From an uncultured Collinsella sp. (GTDB lineage Bacteria; Actinomycetota; Coriobacteriia; Coriobacteriales; Coriobacteriaceae): 64,000 nt of DNA. The position numbers were made by a program, and so were the translations under genes. Where the stretch lies: contig CAAEBN010000078.1 of the NCBI GenBank assembly GCA_900754075.1, forward strand, positions 4,911 through 68,910, written 5' to 3'. Each line of letters begins with the position of its first letter. Positions within the stretch are counted from its first letter, which is position 1. The notes under the pieces were generated by a model, which had not been told where the DNA came from, did no database searches, and worked only from the letters and a program-made list of their open reading frames with translations. Below are positions 51,988-60,385 of the stretch, in pieces.

Positions 51988-52722
51988 ATGGAGTTTAAAC
52001 GCATGGCTCGGCTGGCGAGAGCCGGCGACCGCGTGCTTACGTGGTTTGCCGGCTTTCTCGTGCTGCTCATGCTGCTGTACGGGGGCTATTCGCTGTGGGA
52101 CACAAACAACGTTATGAACGGTGGGTTCATCAGCGATGAGCTGCTGCACTACAAACCCACCGGGGCCAACGATTGCGCACGCCTGCAGGAACTGATGGCC
52201 AAAAATCCCGACGTGGTCGGATGGGTCACCATCGATGGCACCAACATCGACTATCCCTTTGTTCAGGGAAAAGATAACCAGGAATACCTCAACAAAAACG
52301 TGTTGGGGGAGTCCGCGGTTTCGGGAGCGGTGTTTTTGGATACGCGCAACAGTCGCGCGATGACCGATTCCTACAATCTGCTCTATGCGCACCACATGGA
52401 TAACGGCGCGATGTTTGGCGATGTCGACCGGTTTTTAGATAGGGGCTTCTTTGACCTGCACCGCACGGGCACGCTCTACACAAAGGATGGGGCGTTCCGC
52501 CTGCGCATTGTTGCCGTGTGCTCGTTTGCTGCGAGTGATGACATTATCTTTGGGCCGGGAAACCTGGACCAGGCCTCGATGCAGACGCTGCTCACGCATG
52601 TCTCGCAGACGGCGGTGCACGAGAACATGGATGACGTTGGCCCCGATGCACGCATCATCGCGCTTTCTACCTGCAGCGATAAAACAAACGAGCGCCGAGC
52701 GCTCCTAGCCGAAATCTTGTAG
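51988..52722 (+). CDS. Class B sortase, pilus polymerase
   Basis: The 244-residue enzyme has one N-terminal membrane segment (LTWFAGFLVLLMLLYGGYSLW) and catalytic residues His in LLYAHHMDNGAMF, Cys in ALSTCSD and Arg in NERRALL. It belongs to class B, as does SrtC2 of streptococcal FCT-3/4 pili, while most pilus sortases are class C. It probably joins the pilin and adhesin at VPT(G/D) motifs. It starts 20 bp after the pilin stop. Its own stop codon is part of the right-hand 57-bp repeat. Confidence 0.9.
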   Translation: MEFKRMARLARAGDRVLTWFAGFLVLLMLLYGGYSLWDTNNVMNGGFISDELLHYKPTGANDCARLQELMAKNPDVVGWVTIDGTNIDYPFVQGKDNQEYLNKNVLGESAVSGAVFLDTRNSRAMTDSYNLLYAHHMDNGAMFGDVDRFLDRGFFDLHRTGTLYTKDGAFRLRIVAVCSFAASDDIIFGPGNLDQASMQTLLTHVSQTAVHENMDDVGPDARIIALSTCSDKTNERRALLAEIL

Positions 52723-52848
52723 CTCATTTAGGATGGGGCTTTTCTAGCTACCTTTGCCGTCCTACCTGCGCAATGATTTTTCTGGGACGGGGATTTTTAG
52801 CTACGGCGTTCCGTTAGCTTGACCGAGCCCCGTTCCAAATTAGCTACC
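52719..52848. repeat. Repeats downstream of the pilus operon (right direct repeat plus inverted units)
   Basis: 52719-52775 matches 46664-46720 at 50 of 57 bases. It is followed by a forward unit (GGGACGGGGATTTTTAGCTAC) and a reverse unit (CCCCGTTCCAAATTAGCTAC), which can pair with each other. These fill the gap between the sortase and GGDEF genes. Confidence 0.8.
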
Positions 52849-52861
52849 CTTTGCTACGGGT

Positions 52862-53953
52862 TTAGCGGTCCTCGCGTTGCGGCCCGGCTGCCTCGGCTGT
52901 CTTTACGCGGTTCTTGTCGATGTACATGTTTTTGTCTGCCTGGGAAAAGAGGTCGCGCATCGTAGGCGGTTCTTCAAAATCACTGGAAAGCGCGTAGCCC
53001 ACCGCATAGCTGATAGGCATGTCGGAGTGAGCCTCGGAATACTCATTCACGTTCGCGCGAACCCGAGCGAGACAGGACTCCACGGCAGCTCGATCGACAT
53101 CCCACAGCACCGCGATAAACTCATCGCCACCGTCGCGGCCCACGAAGCAGGTCTCGGACGCCACGCACCCCAGCTGCTGGGCAAAAGAACGGATGTATTC
53201 GTCGCCCTTCTCGTGGCCGAAGTTGTTATTGACCGTATGCAGATTGTTAAGGTCGAAGACGCACACCGCAACGGGCGCCTCCGCGGAGACAGGCCGCTCC
53301 TGCCCCAAGATCTCCTCGCACTTGTTCTTGTTGGGCAGTCCCGTGGCTTCGTCGAGATAGACTTTGCTCTGCAGCTCGCGGTTGAGCGCGGCAGTGCGCA
53401 CCGCGCGAACAAGTTCGACCGCAAAGGTCGCCACCAAGCCCACGATGTCGATGATCACCAAGCCCTCGAGATAGTTGAGCGCCGACGCCTTCTCCTGAGA
53501 GTAGTCCTCTGCGAGTCGCGTAGCATCGTCGCAAATGCCAAAGAACTCCTCGCTCATGGAGATGATGTCGGTGCTCTCGTAGCCGACTTCGCGCACGCGG
53601 CTAATCTCGGCGCAAAGCTCATCAAAATAATTTGCAAGCTCGGTCATCTTTGCCTGATACTCGTCGTCGTCGAGACGGACGAGGTTGAGGTCGTCACTTC
53701 CGTAACGCAAACCGTTAATGTATGAATCCACCGCTTTGAGCAGGTCATCTTGAGGCTGGCCTGCATCCTCGAGCTTAACGATTCGTTGCGTGGTGCCGCG
53801 CACCAGACCGGCATAGTTGACCACGCGTGCCGTGCCCTGGATATCGGAGACGAGCAGCATAACATTGATGAAGAAGAAGATGAGAACTGCCGTGAGCACC
53901 ATCATGAGCAGGCGCACCGCCTGGCTGGCTTTCTTGGCGACAGAAGTATTCAC
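52862..53953 (-). CDS. Membrane-bound diguanylate cyclase (GGDEF)
   Basis: The 363-residue protein has two membrane helices (LLMMVLTAVLIFFFINVMLL and VIIDIVGLVATFAVELV) around an extracytoplasmic helical sensor of about 150 residues, then a GGDEF domain with DEATGLPNKNKCEEIL, FDLNNLHTVNNNFGH and an intact active site GRDGGDEF near residue 273. It should make c-di-GMP. No RxxD inhibitory site precedes GGDEF. GTG 53953 was chosen because GGGGAG lies 7 bases upstream; earlier ATGs would add up to 31 residues. It follows the pilus operon on the opposite strand, so a link to adhesion is possible. Confidence 0.9.
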   Translation of the reverse strand: MNTSVAKKASQAVRLLMMVLTAVLIFFFINVMLLVSDIQGTARVVNYAGLVRGTTQRIVKLEDAGQPQDDLLKAVDSYINGLRYGSDDLNLVRLDDDEYQAKMTELANYFDELCAEISRVREVGYESTDIISMSEEFFGICDDATRLAEDYSQEKASALNYLEGLVIIDIVGLVATFAVELVRAVRTAALNRELQSKVYLDEATGLPNKNKCEEILGQERPVSAEAPVAVCVFDLNNLHTVNNNFGHEKGDEYIRSFAQQLGCVASETCFVGRDGGDEFIAVLWDVDRAAVESCLARVRANVNEYSEAHSDMPISYAVGYALSSDFEEPPTMRDLFSQADKNMYIDKNRVKTAEAAGPQREDR

Positions 53954-54141
53954 AAGTTCACTCCCCAAATGACAAAAGAACAGGTAGCACGCAGTGTGCT
54001 GAAATTCATGGGTGGTTAACTCTACCATATGGGCCAGCAGCCTCAAACTGCAGCAGACGCTCGTCCAAATTGGCGTAACGCTTGTCTTGTTGTTCTTGAC
54101 CTGGCCGCGCTATCGAACATGTTTCTGGTCTTGGATCACCA

Positions 54142-54315
54142 TGGGAAAGCTCATCCCGTTTTGTGCGTCTAGATTGGGATGCGGCTTCCCAAAGGTGCCG
54201 TTAGGGGAAATCACATCCCGGTTTACCCCCTTGAAATGGGATGCCGTTTCCCGGAGGGGGTCCAGCGGGAAACGGCGTCCCATTTTGGGCCCGAAAAGTG
54301 GGATACGGTTTCCGG
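54142..54315. repeat. Array B: 62-bp-period array of GGGA-N7-TCCC sites
   Basis: Sites such as TGGGATGCGGCTTCCCA start at 54176, 54238 and 54300, exactly 62 bp apart, with inverted sites (for example CGGGAAACGGCGTCCCA) between and one before. Period and motif match array A at 25957-26281. It lies in the 532-bp gap between the GGDEF gene and ABC pair 3, which holds no convincing gene. Confidence 0.82.
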
Positions 54316-54322
54316 CCGGCAT

Positions 54323-54365
54323 GAATAAAGCCTCCGCAGCTCGTGTGGCTGCGGAGGCTTTATTC
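54323..54365. terminator. Perfect 18-bp hairpin
   Basis: GAATAAAGCCTCCGCAGC pairs perfectly with GCTGCGGAGGCTTTATTC around a 7-nt loop, directly after array B. It may end the ABC pair 3 transcript on the minus strand or be a repeat in its own right. Confidence 0.6.
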
Positions 54366-54485
54366 GTTGCGGCGCATTGTGTTTGGGTCGTTGAGATGAG
54401 TCGATTTGCCCCGAAAGAGGAGGGCATTGACCTTAGGGTCATGCCCGACGAATGAGCGGCAAATCGGCCATCTCGGCGGGCCGAA

Positions 54486-56405
54486 CTACTCCAGCTCAAA
54501 CGCTCCGGTGTAGAGCTGGTAGTAATATCCGCGCTTGGCGATCAGCTCGTCGTGGTTGCCGCGCTCAATGATGCGGCCGTGGTCCAGGCAGATGATCGCG
54601 TCGGAGTTGCGCACGGTGGACAGGCGGTGCGCGATGACAAACGTCGTGCGGCCCTCCATGAGCTTGTCCATGCCCGCCTGCACGATGGCCTCGGTGCGAG
54701 TGTCGATGGAGCTCGTGGCCTCGTCCAGGATCATTGCCGGCGGATCGGCGACGGCGGCGCGTGCGATCGAGATCAGCTGGCGCTGACCCTGCGACAGCTG
54801 CGCGCCGTTGCCGGTGAGCATGGTGTCGTAGCCGTCGGGCAGGCGGGTGATAAAGTCGTCCGCGCCGGCGAGCTTGGCCGCCGCGATGCACTCCTCATCG
54901 GTGGCGTCCAGGTTGCCGTAACGGATGTTGTCCATCACGGTGCCGGTGAACAGGTTCACGTCCTGCAGCACGACGCCCAGCGAGCGGCGCAGATCGGCCT
55001 TGCGGATCTTGTTGACGTTGATGCCGTCGTAGCGAATCTTGCCGTCGGCGATGTCGTAGAAGCGGTTGATGAGGTTGGTGATGGTCGTCTTGCCGGCACC
55101 GGTGGCGCCGACAAACGCGACCTTCTGGCCCGGCTTGGCAAACACGGACACGCCGTGCAGCACTTCGTGGTCGGGCGTGTAGCCAAAGTCGACGTTGTCC
55201 ATGACCAGGTCGCCGCGCAGCGGCACGTACTCGATCTCGCCGGTTGCGCGGTGCGGATGTTTCCACGCCCACATGCCGGTGTGGTGGTCGGCCTCCTCGA
55301 GCTGCCAGGTATCGGGGTTCACCTGCGCGTTGACGAGCGTCACGTAGCCTTCGTCGGTCTCGGGCTCCTCGTCGATGAGCTCAAAGATGCGGTCGGCGCC
55401 GGCGAGGCCCATGACCACGGCGTTGATCTGCTGCGAGATCTGACCGATCTGTCCGCAGAACTGCTTGGTCATGTTGAGGAACGGCACCACGACGGCGATG
55501 GACAGCGCCATGCCCGAGATGCTCAGGTTGGGCACGCCCAGCGCCAGGAAAATGCCGCCGGCCAGTGCGACCAGCACGTAGAGCAGGTTGCCCAAGTTCA
55601 TAAGGATGGGCATGAGGATGTTGGCGTACATGTTGGCCTTCTGCGAGACCTCGAAGAGCTTTTCGTTGCGCTCGTCAAAATCGGCCTCGGCGGCAGACTC
55701 GTGGCAGAATGCCTTGACGACTTTCTGGCCGTTCATGACTTCCTCGATATGGCCCTCGACCACGCCGAGCTCGGTCTGCTGCGCAATGAAGAAGCGCGCG
55801 GAGTTGGAGCCGAGCAGCTTGGTCATAAAGGTCATAAAGGCGACGCCGGCCACAATGACCAGACACATCCACACGCTGTAGTACAGCATGATAATGAACA
55901 CCGTGACGATGACGATGGTCGTCATGAGCAGGTTGGGCAGCGACTGGCTGATCATCTGGCGCAACGTGTCGATGTCGTTGGTGTAGTGGCTCATGATGTC
56001 GCCGCGCTGGTGTGTGTCGAAGTAGCGGATCGGCAGGTCCTGCATGCGGTTGAACATCTTCTCGCGCAGCTTCTCGAGCGAGCCCTGCGTAACGATGGCC
56101 ATGGCGCGGTTCCAGAACAGTGAGGACAGGATGCCGACGCCGTAGATGCAGGCGAGGGTGGTCACAAGCTTCAGAATCTTGGGCTGCGCGGTCGTCCAGT
56201 CGCCCGACTGCCACGATTCGCTAATAATTTGCAGGGCGCTCTGAAGGAAGGTCGCGCCGATGGAGTTGATGATGGCGCAGAGCACCACGCCGACGACGAC
56301 GAGGGGCAAAAGCACGGGGTAGAAGCCAAAGAGCGTCTTGATAAGGCGCGACATGGTGCCGCCCTTGCGGTTGAGCGCGCGCTCGGCGGTCGTTGCCTTA
56401 CTCAT
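54486..56405 (-). CDS. ABC exporter half-transporter, subunit B of pair 3 (degenerate signature)
   Basis: The 639-residue protein has six membrane helices and an ATPase with Walker A GATGAGKTT, non-canonical signature QLSQGQRQLI and intact Walker B MILDEATSSID. An insertion of about 40 residues before the first ATPase strand (DTWQLEEADHHTGMWAWKHP) is unusual and absent in pairs 1 and 2. It partners with the gene at 56398 and overlaps it by 8 bp. ATG 56405 follows GAAGGAGGCGAGG; upstream in-frame sequence is antisense to the partner and not coding. Confidence 0.92.
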   Translation of the reverse strand: MSKATTAERALNRKGGTMSRLIKTLFGFYPVLLPLVVVGVVLCAIINSIGATFLQSALQIISESWQSGDWTTAQPKILKLVTTLACIYGVGILSSLFWNRAMAIVTQGSLEKLREKMFNRMQDLPIRYFDTHQRGDIMSHYTNDIDTLRQMISQSLPNLLMTTIVIVTVFIIMLYYSVWMCLVIVAGVAFMTFMTKLLGSNSARFFIAQQTELGVVEGHIEEVMNGQKVVKAFCHESAAEADFDERNEKLFEVSQKANMYANILMPILMNLGNLLYVLVALAGGIFLALGVPNLSISGMALSIAVVVPFLNMTKQFCGQIGQISQQINAVVMGLAGADRIFELIDEEPETDEGYVTLVNAQVNPDTWQLEEADHHTGMWAWKHPHRATGEIEYVPLRGDLVMDNVDFGYTPDHEVLHGVSVFAKPGQKVAFVGATGAGKTTITNLINRFYDIADGKIRYDGINVNKIRKADLRRSLGVVLQDVNLFTGTVMDNIRYGNLDATDEECIAAAKLAGADDFITRLPDGYDTMLTGNGAQLSQGQRQLISIARAAVADPPAMILDEATSSIDTRTEAIVQAGMDKLMEGRTTFVIAHRLSTVRNSDAIICLDHGRIIERGNHDELIAKRGYYYQLYTGAFELE

Positions 56406-58212
56406 GTGCCTCGCCTCCTTCCTGGGTCTGGGCTTGCGTTGCGGATGCCTCGGTGTCGGCCTCAACGGCTCCTTCGCCCTCGGCAGACATCTTGTTTTGC
56501 GAGGTAAAGGTCTCGCGGTAGATCTCGCTCGTCTTGAGCAGCTCATCGTGGTTGCCGATCTGAGCGATACGGCCACCCTCCATGACGATGATGCGGTCTG
56601 CATCCTGCACGGAGCTGATTCGCTGGGCGATGATGAGCTTGGTCGTGTTGGGCAGATAGCTTGCCAACCCTGCGCGAATCTTGGCGTCGGTCTTGGTGTC
56701 GACGGCGCTGGTGGAGTCGTCCAGGATCAAGATCTTGGGGCGACGCAGCAGGGCACGCGCAATGCACAGGCGCTGCTTCTGACCGCCGGAAACATTGGAG
56801 CCGCCCTGCTCGATCCAGGTGTCATAGCCCTTGGGGAAGCCATCGACAAACTCGTCGGCGCAGGCCAGATGTGCCGCCTCGCGGACCTCTTCGTCGGTGG
56901 CGTTCGGGTCGCCCCAGCGCAGGTTCTCGGCAATGGTGCCGCTAAACAGCACGTTTTTCTGCAGCACCATGGCCACTTGGTGGCGCAGGGCGTCCAGGTC
57001 GTAGTCGCGCACGTCCATGCCGCCCACGCGCACGGTGCCCTCGGTGGCGTCGTACAGGCGGGCGATGAGGTTTACGAGCGTGGACTTGGCCGAGCCGGTT
57101 CCGCCGATGATGCCGATGGTCTCGCCGCTCTTAATGTGCAGGTCGATATCGTCGAGCGCCTGGCGCTTCGCATGCGCGGAATACTTAAAGCTCACGTGGT
57201 CAAAGACGATGGAGCCGTCGGCAACCTCGAGCACGGGCTCGGCGGGATTGGCGATCGTGGGCTCGGCGGCCAGCACCTCGGTAATGCGGTGTGCCGATTC
57301 GTCGGCCATGGTCACCATGACAAAGATCATCGACAGCTGCATCAGGCTCATAAGGATCTGGAAACCATAGGTAAAGATCGAGGAGAGCTGGCCCACGTCG
57401 AACAGCGTGCCCTGGCTCGTGATGATGAGCTTGGAGCCCAGGTAGATGATGACGACAAATGCGCCGTTGACGCAGATGTTCATCATGGGGTTGTTAAAGG
57501 CGAGCAGTTTCTCGGCGCGAGTGAAGTCCATCTGGACGTCGCGCGCGGCGGTCGCGAACTTCTCCTTCTCAAAGTCTTCGCGCACATAGCTCTTGACTAC
57601 GCGCATGCCGGTGACGTTTTCCTCGACGGACTCGTTAAGGGCGTCGTACTTGTGGAACACGCGCGAGAAGATGGGGCGCACCTTAAAGATGATAAAGAAC
57701 AGTCCAAAGCCCAGCAGCGGAATGATGATCAGGTAGACCATGGCGACGCTGCCGCCCATGATAAACGCCATGGTAAAGGCGAAGATCAATACCAACGGCG
57801 CGCGCACGGCGATGCGGATGATCATCATAAAGGCCTGCTGAACGTTGTTGATGTCAGTGGTCAGACGCGTGACGAGCGAGGAGCTCGAGAACTCATCGAT
57901 GTTGGCAAAGCTGAACGTCTGGATCTTGTAGAACAGGTCGTGACGCAGGTTCTTGGCGAAGCCGCAGCTCGCATGGCTGCAGGTAACGCCGGCAGCGGCG
58001 CCAAAAGCAAGCGACGTCAGCGCGATGAGCACCAAAAAGCCTGCGGTGGGAAGCATCTCGGCTACGGTGGCGCCGTCTTTGATAGCGTCGATCAGGTTGG
58101 CGGTGATAAATGGAATCAGCATCTCGCAGAGCACCTCGCCAAGCACGAGCAACGGCGTGGCGATCGTGACCTTCTTGTAATCGCGGATGCTTCCCATGAG
58201 GGTTTTAATCAT
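56398..58212 (-). CDS. ABC exporter half-transporter, subunit A of pair 3 (degenerate Walker B Glu)
   Basis: The 604-residue protein has six membrane helices and an ATPase with Walker A GGTGSAKST (Ala in place of the usual Gly before Lys), signature NVSGGQKQRL and Walker B ILDDSTSAVD with Asp in place of Glu. A Glu/Ala-rich tail of about 35 residues ends the protein. It overlaps the MarR gene by 8 bp upstream and subunit B by 8 bp downstream, so the three genes form one coupled operon. Architecture equals pairs 1 and 2. Confidence 0.92.
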   Translation of the reverse strand: MIKTLMGSIRDYKKVTIATPLLVLGEVLCEMLIPFITANLIDAIKDGATVAEMLPTAGFLVLIALTSLAFGAAAGVTCSHASCGFAKNLRHDLFYKIQTFSFANIDEFSSSSLVTRLTTDINNVQQAFMMIIRIAVRAPLVLIFAFTMAFIMGGSVAMVYLIIIPLLGFGLFFIIFKVRPIFSRVFHKYDALNESVEENVTGMRVVKSYVREDFEKEKFATAARDVQMDFTRAEKLLAFNNPMMNICVNGAFVVIIYLGSKLIITSQGTLFDVGQLSSIFTYGFQILMSLMQLSMIFVMVTMADESAHRITEVLAAEPTIANPAEPVLEVADGSIVFDHVSFKYSAHAKRQALDDIDLHIKSGETIGIIGGTGSAKSTLVNLIARLYDATEGTVRVGGMDVRDYDLDALRHQVAMVLQKNVLFSGTIAENLRWGDPNATDEEVREAAHLACADEFVDGFPKGYDTWIEQGGSNVSGGQKQRLCIARALLRRPKILILDDSTSAVDTKTDAKIRAGLASYLPNTTKLIIAQRISSVQDADRIIVMEGGRIAQIGNHDELLKTSEIYRETFTSQNKMSAEGEGAVEADTEASATQAQTQEGGEAHE

Positions 58213-58708
58213 CCAGTTCCTCCCAGGTTACGCGGATTTTATCGAGCATTTCGGCGAGGTCCTCGCGCTCGTCATGGGTGAGCGCGCTAAAGGCCCGTTC
58301 TCTAAAGCGGATGCGGGCCGCCTGGTCGATGCGGGCGTTTTCCCGGCCGGTTTCGGTCAGGCGAATGGTGAGTTGCCGTCGATCCTTGGGGTTACGGCTG
58401 CGCTCAATGAGACCGTTGACCTCGAGCTTGGACAGGATCTCGGAAAGCGACCCCGGCTTGAGGTCAAAGTGCATGCCGAGTTCCTGCTGCGACATCTCGC
58501 CGCCGGGCTGCTTGGCCAGCAGGCAGATAATGGGCGCCTTGCCGGATACGCCGCCACCATGAAAATGCATGTAATGGCCGCAAAAGCCCAAGCCGCTCAG
58601 GATGCGCTTGGCGAGTTTGTCTTCGGCGCTGACCGCTTCGGGTATGTCTGCCGGTTGCGACGGGTCACCGCCGGGTTCATGCGGAAGGACGAGTGCTTCA
58701 ACACACAT
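58205..58708 (-). CDS. MarR-family transcriptional regulator of ABC pair 3
   Basis: The 167-residue protein has a MarR fold: APIICLLAKQPGGEMSQQELG, recognition helix KPGSLSEILSKLEVNGLIERS, wing RNPKDRRQLTIRLTETG, and C-terminal helices. The first 50 residues include His/Cys (GFCGHYMHFHGGG) that could bind a metal. It is first in the operon with ABC pair 3. The promoter region carries a strong sigma-70 site and an inverted repeat, suggesting autoregulation. Confidence 0.9.
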   Translation of the reverse strand: MCVEALVLPHEPGGDPSQPADIPEAVSAEDKLAKRILSGLGFCGHYMHFHGGGVSGKAPIICLLAKQPGGEMSQQELGMHFDLKPGSLSEILSKLEVNGLIERSRNPKDRRQLTIRLTETGRENARIDQAARIRFRERAFSALTHDEREDLAEMLDKIRVTWEELDD

Positions 58709-58729
58709 ATCTAAGCTTCGCTCCTTTCT

Positions 58730-58792
58730 TTAGTTAGGTAGTGGAATTGTTTTGTGCCTAACCAATTTAGGAGCGTGAGAAATCAATGTCAA
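58730..58792 (-). promoter_or_regulatory. Promoter and operator of marR-ABC pair 3 operon
   Basis: On the minus strand TTGACA (58787-58792) and TAAATT (58764-58769) are 17 bp apart. Immediately downstream TTGGTTAGGCA (58755-58765) and TACCTAACTAA (58730-58740) form an inverted repeat with 9 of 11 matches. A bound repressor would cover the transcription start. Confidence 0.7.
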
Positions 58793-58810
58793 GGTACCAA
58801 ACTTATTAAG

Positions 58811-58836
58811 TTACGGCGTTTTACCAAACGCCGTAA
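58811..58836. terminator. Perfect 11-bp hairpin upstream of the marR promoter
   Basis: TTACGGCGTTT pairs with AAACGCCGTAA around TACC. It lies between divergent transcription units, so its purpose is unclear. Confidence 0.5.
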
Positions 58837-59155
58837 CCGCTCGACGCTGCAAACGCTCCTAAGCGGCAATCTGGCGTTCAATCGTCGGGCATGGCCACAA
58901 GGCCTATGCCCTCCTCTTTCACGCCACCTTGCTCGCTTAGGAACGCTTTCGCTGTCTGTCCTCAACATGTGATTCCGCCACGGTCCGTTTCGGTGCATGT
59001 AATCCCTTGGGGACGGAGGAAAAGGGATCATTTTCCGAAACCTTTCCGCAACAATTTGCCCTTCGCACTGCTCGACTCCGCTCGCAACGTCCCCTGCGCT
59101 ACACTTAGTTGCACTGTGGCGCCGTTGCGCCGCGCCCGAACTAAGGGGGACTCTC
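58837..59155. other. Intergenic region before the pyridoxal kinase-like gene
   Basis: No gene is seen in this 319-bp stretch. It presumably holds the promoter of the gene at 59156, but no convincing -10/-35 pair, riboswitch or repeat was recognised. Confidence 0.45.
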
Positions 59156-59980
59156 ATGAAGAACACTCAGCTGCTGCTGATCAATGATATGTGCGGCTAC
59201 GGCAAGGTCGCGCTTTCCGCCATGCTGCCGGTGCTGTCGCATATGGGCTATCGCATCCACAATCTGCCGACGGCGCTGGTGTCCGATACACTCAACTATC
59301 CCAAGTTCTACATCCACGACACCACCGAGTACGTGCGCCAGAGCCTCGCCATCTGGGAGGAGCTCGGCTTTGAGTTCGACGCCATCTCCACCGGCTTTAT
59401 CGTGACCGAGGAAGAGACGCGCATCATTTCGGACTTCTGCCACCGTCGCGCGCAAAAGGGCACCAAGGTGTTCGTCGACCCCATCATGGGCGACAACGGC
59501 AAGCTCTACGCCGGCGTGCCCGAGTCCACGATCGGCCTTATGCGGCATCTGCTGGAGTGCGCAGACTACGCGGTTCCCAACTACACCGAGGCCTGTTTGC
59601 TCACCGACACGCCTATCGTCGAGCAAATTACGCCCGATGAGGCCCGTGACCTTGTGGACGCCGTGCGCGAGCTGGGTGCCAAATCTGTGGTCATTACGAG
59701 CGCCGTAGTCAATGGCACGAACGCGGTTATCGGTTACGACCATGTGGCGGGGGAGTACTTTACGATTCCCTTTGAGCTCATTCCGGTCTATTTCCCGGGC
59801 ACGGGCGACACGTTCTCGGCGGTGCTCGTCGGTCGCGTGATGGCCGGTTGGAGTCTGCAGCGCGCGACGTCCGATGCCATGCGTGTGGTGGCTGAGCTTA
59901 TCGAGCGCAATGCCGACCAAGAGGACAAGTCGGCTGGCCTTCCCATCGAGGCCTGCCTGGATGTGGTTGACCATGAGTAA
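59156..59980 (+). CDS. Pyridoxal/pyridoxamine kinase-like protein
   Basis: The 274-residue ribokinase-like enzyme fits the PdxK/PdxY group: NDMCGYGKVALSAMLPVLSHMG at the N-terminus, FVDPIMGDNGKLY, PNYTEACLLT, and the C-terminal catalytic FPGTGDTFSAVLVG, where Asp is the base. It probably phosphorylates pyridoxal or pyridoxamine to salvage vitamin B6. ATG 59156 follows AAGGGGGACTCTC. The next gene overlaps its end by 8 bp. Confidence 0.88.
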   Translation: MKNTQLLLINDMCGYGKVALSAMLPVLSHMGYRIHNLPTALVSDTLNYPKFYIHDTTEYVRQSLAIWEELGFEFDAISTGFIVTEEETRIISDFCHRRAQKGTKVFVDPIMGDNGKLYAGVPESTIGLMRHLLECADYAVPNYTEACLLTDTPIVEQITPDEARDLVDAVRELGAKSVVITSAVVNGTNAVIGYDHVAGEYFTIPFELIPVYFPGTGDTFSAVLVGRVMAGWSLQRATSDAMRVVAELIERNADQEDKSAGLPIEACLDVVDHE

Positions 59981-60302
59981 TGCTGGCGAGGGCGGCGCCA
60001 AGCCTGCGGGCGAGAACAAGCCGCTCGGCGCGCCGCGTGGCAAGCGTCCGCGTATCCGCGTGAGCTGCGTGGACCAGCTGGGTGCGTGCCGCTGCCACCA
60101 TGGTCACAAGCCAGGCGACGTTTTTGACTTCGACCGAGACCGCGGCAAGATGTGCGCCATGGCCTGCCATGTGGGCTTTCCCTATATCGATATCCTGCGC
60201 TATGGCGGAACCGTGCCTGGCAACGAGCCCGGCACGGCAAAGTTCTGCTGCCCCGAAGTCGATACACTGAACGTCTGGCTTGCCGAGATCGTCGACGAGT
60301 AG
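59973..60302 (+). CDS. TIGR04076-like small cysteine-rich protein
   Basis: The 109-residue protein has a basic, disordered start of about 30 residues and then IRVSCVDQLGACRCHHGHKPGDVFDFD, with GKMCAMACHVGFPYIDIL and KFCCPEVDTLNVWL. The several Cys and the CxxHHGHKxGD pattern match the TIGR04076 family, whose function is unknown; metal or cluster binding is plausible. Its ATG overlaps the end of the kinase gene, so the two are co-translated. Confidence 0.72.
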   Translation: MSNAGEGGAKPAGENKPLGAPRGKRPRIRVSCVDQLGACRCHHGHKPGDVFDFDRDRGKMCAMACHVGFPYIDILRYGGTVPGNEPGTAKFCCPEVDTLNVWLAEIVDE

Positions 60303-60310
60303 TCGAGCGC

Positions 60311-60343
60311 AATGTGACAAAGGGACAGCCCCTTTGTCACATT
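60311..60343. repeat. GTGACAAAG palindrome
   Basis: AATGTGACAAAGGGACAG and CCCCTTTGTCACATT form an inverted repeat 8 bp after the TIGR04076-like gene. Confidence 0.85.
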
Positions 60344-60385
60344 CGCCGGTGGTGCCCCTTCTTTTTTGCTTATAATCTCAAATCT

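Noticed and set aside
46637..52848. Pilus operon as an integrated mobile element
   Set aside because: Flanking 57-bp direct repeats exist, but no integrase, transposase or tRNA attachment site is present; kept only as a possible deletion/exchange unit.
54110..54499. Minus-strand open frame through array B
   Set aside because: Same reasoning as for array A; the predicted peptide has no domain and overlaps two structural repeats.
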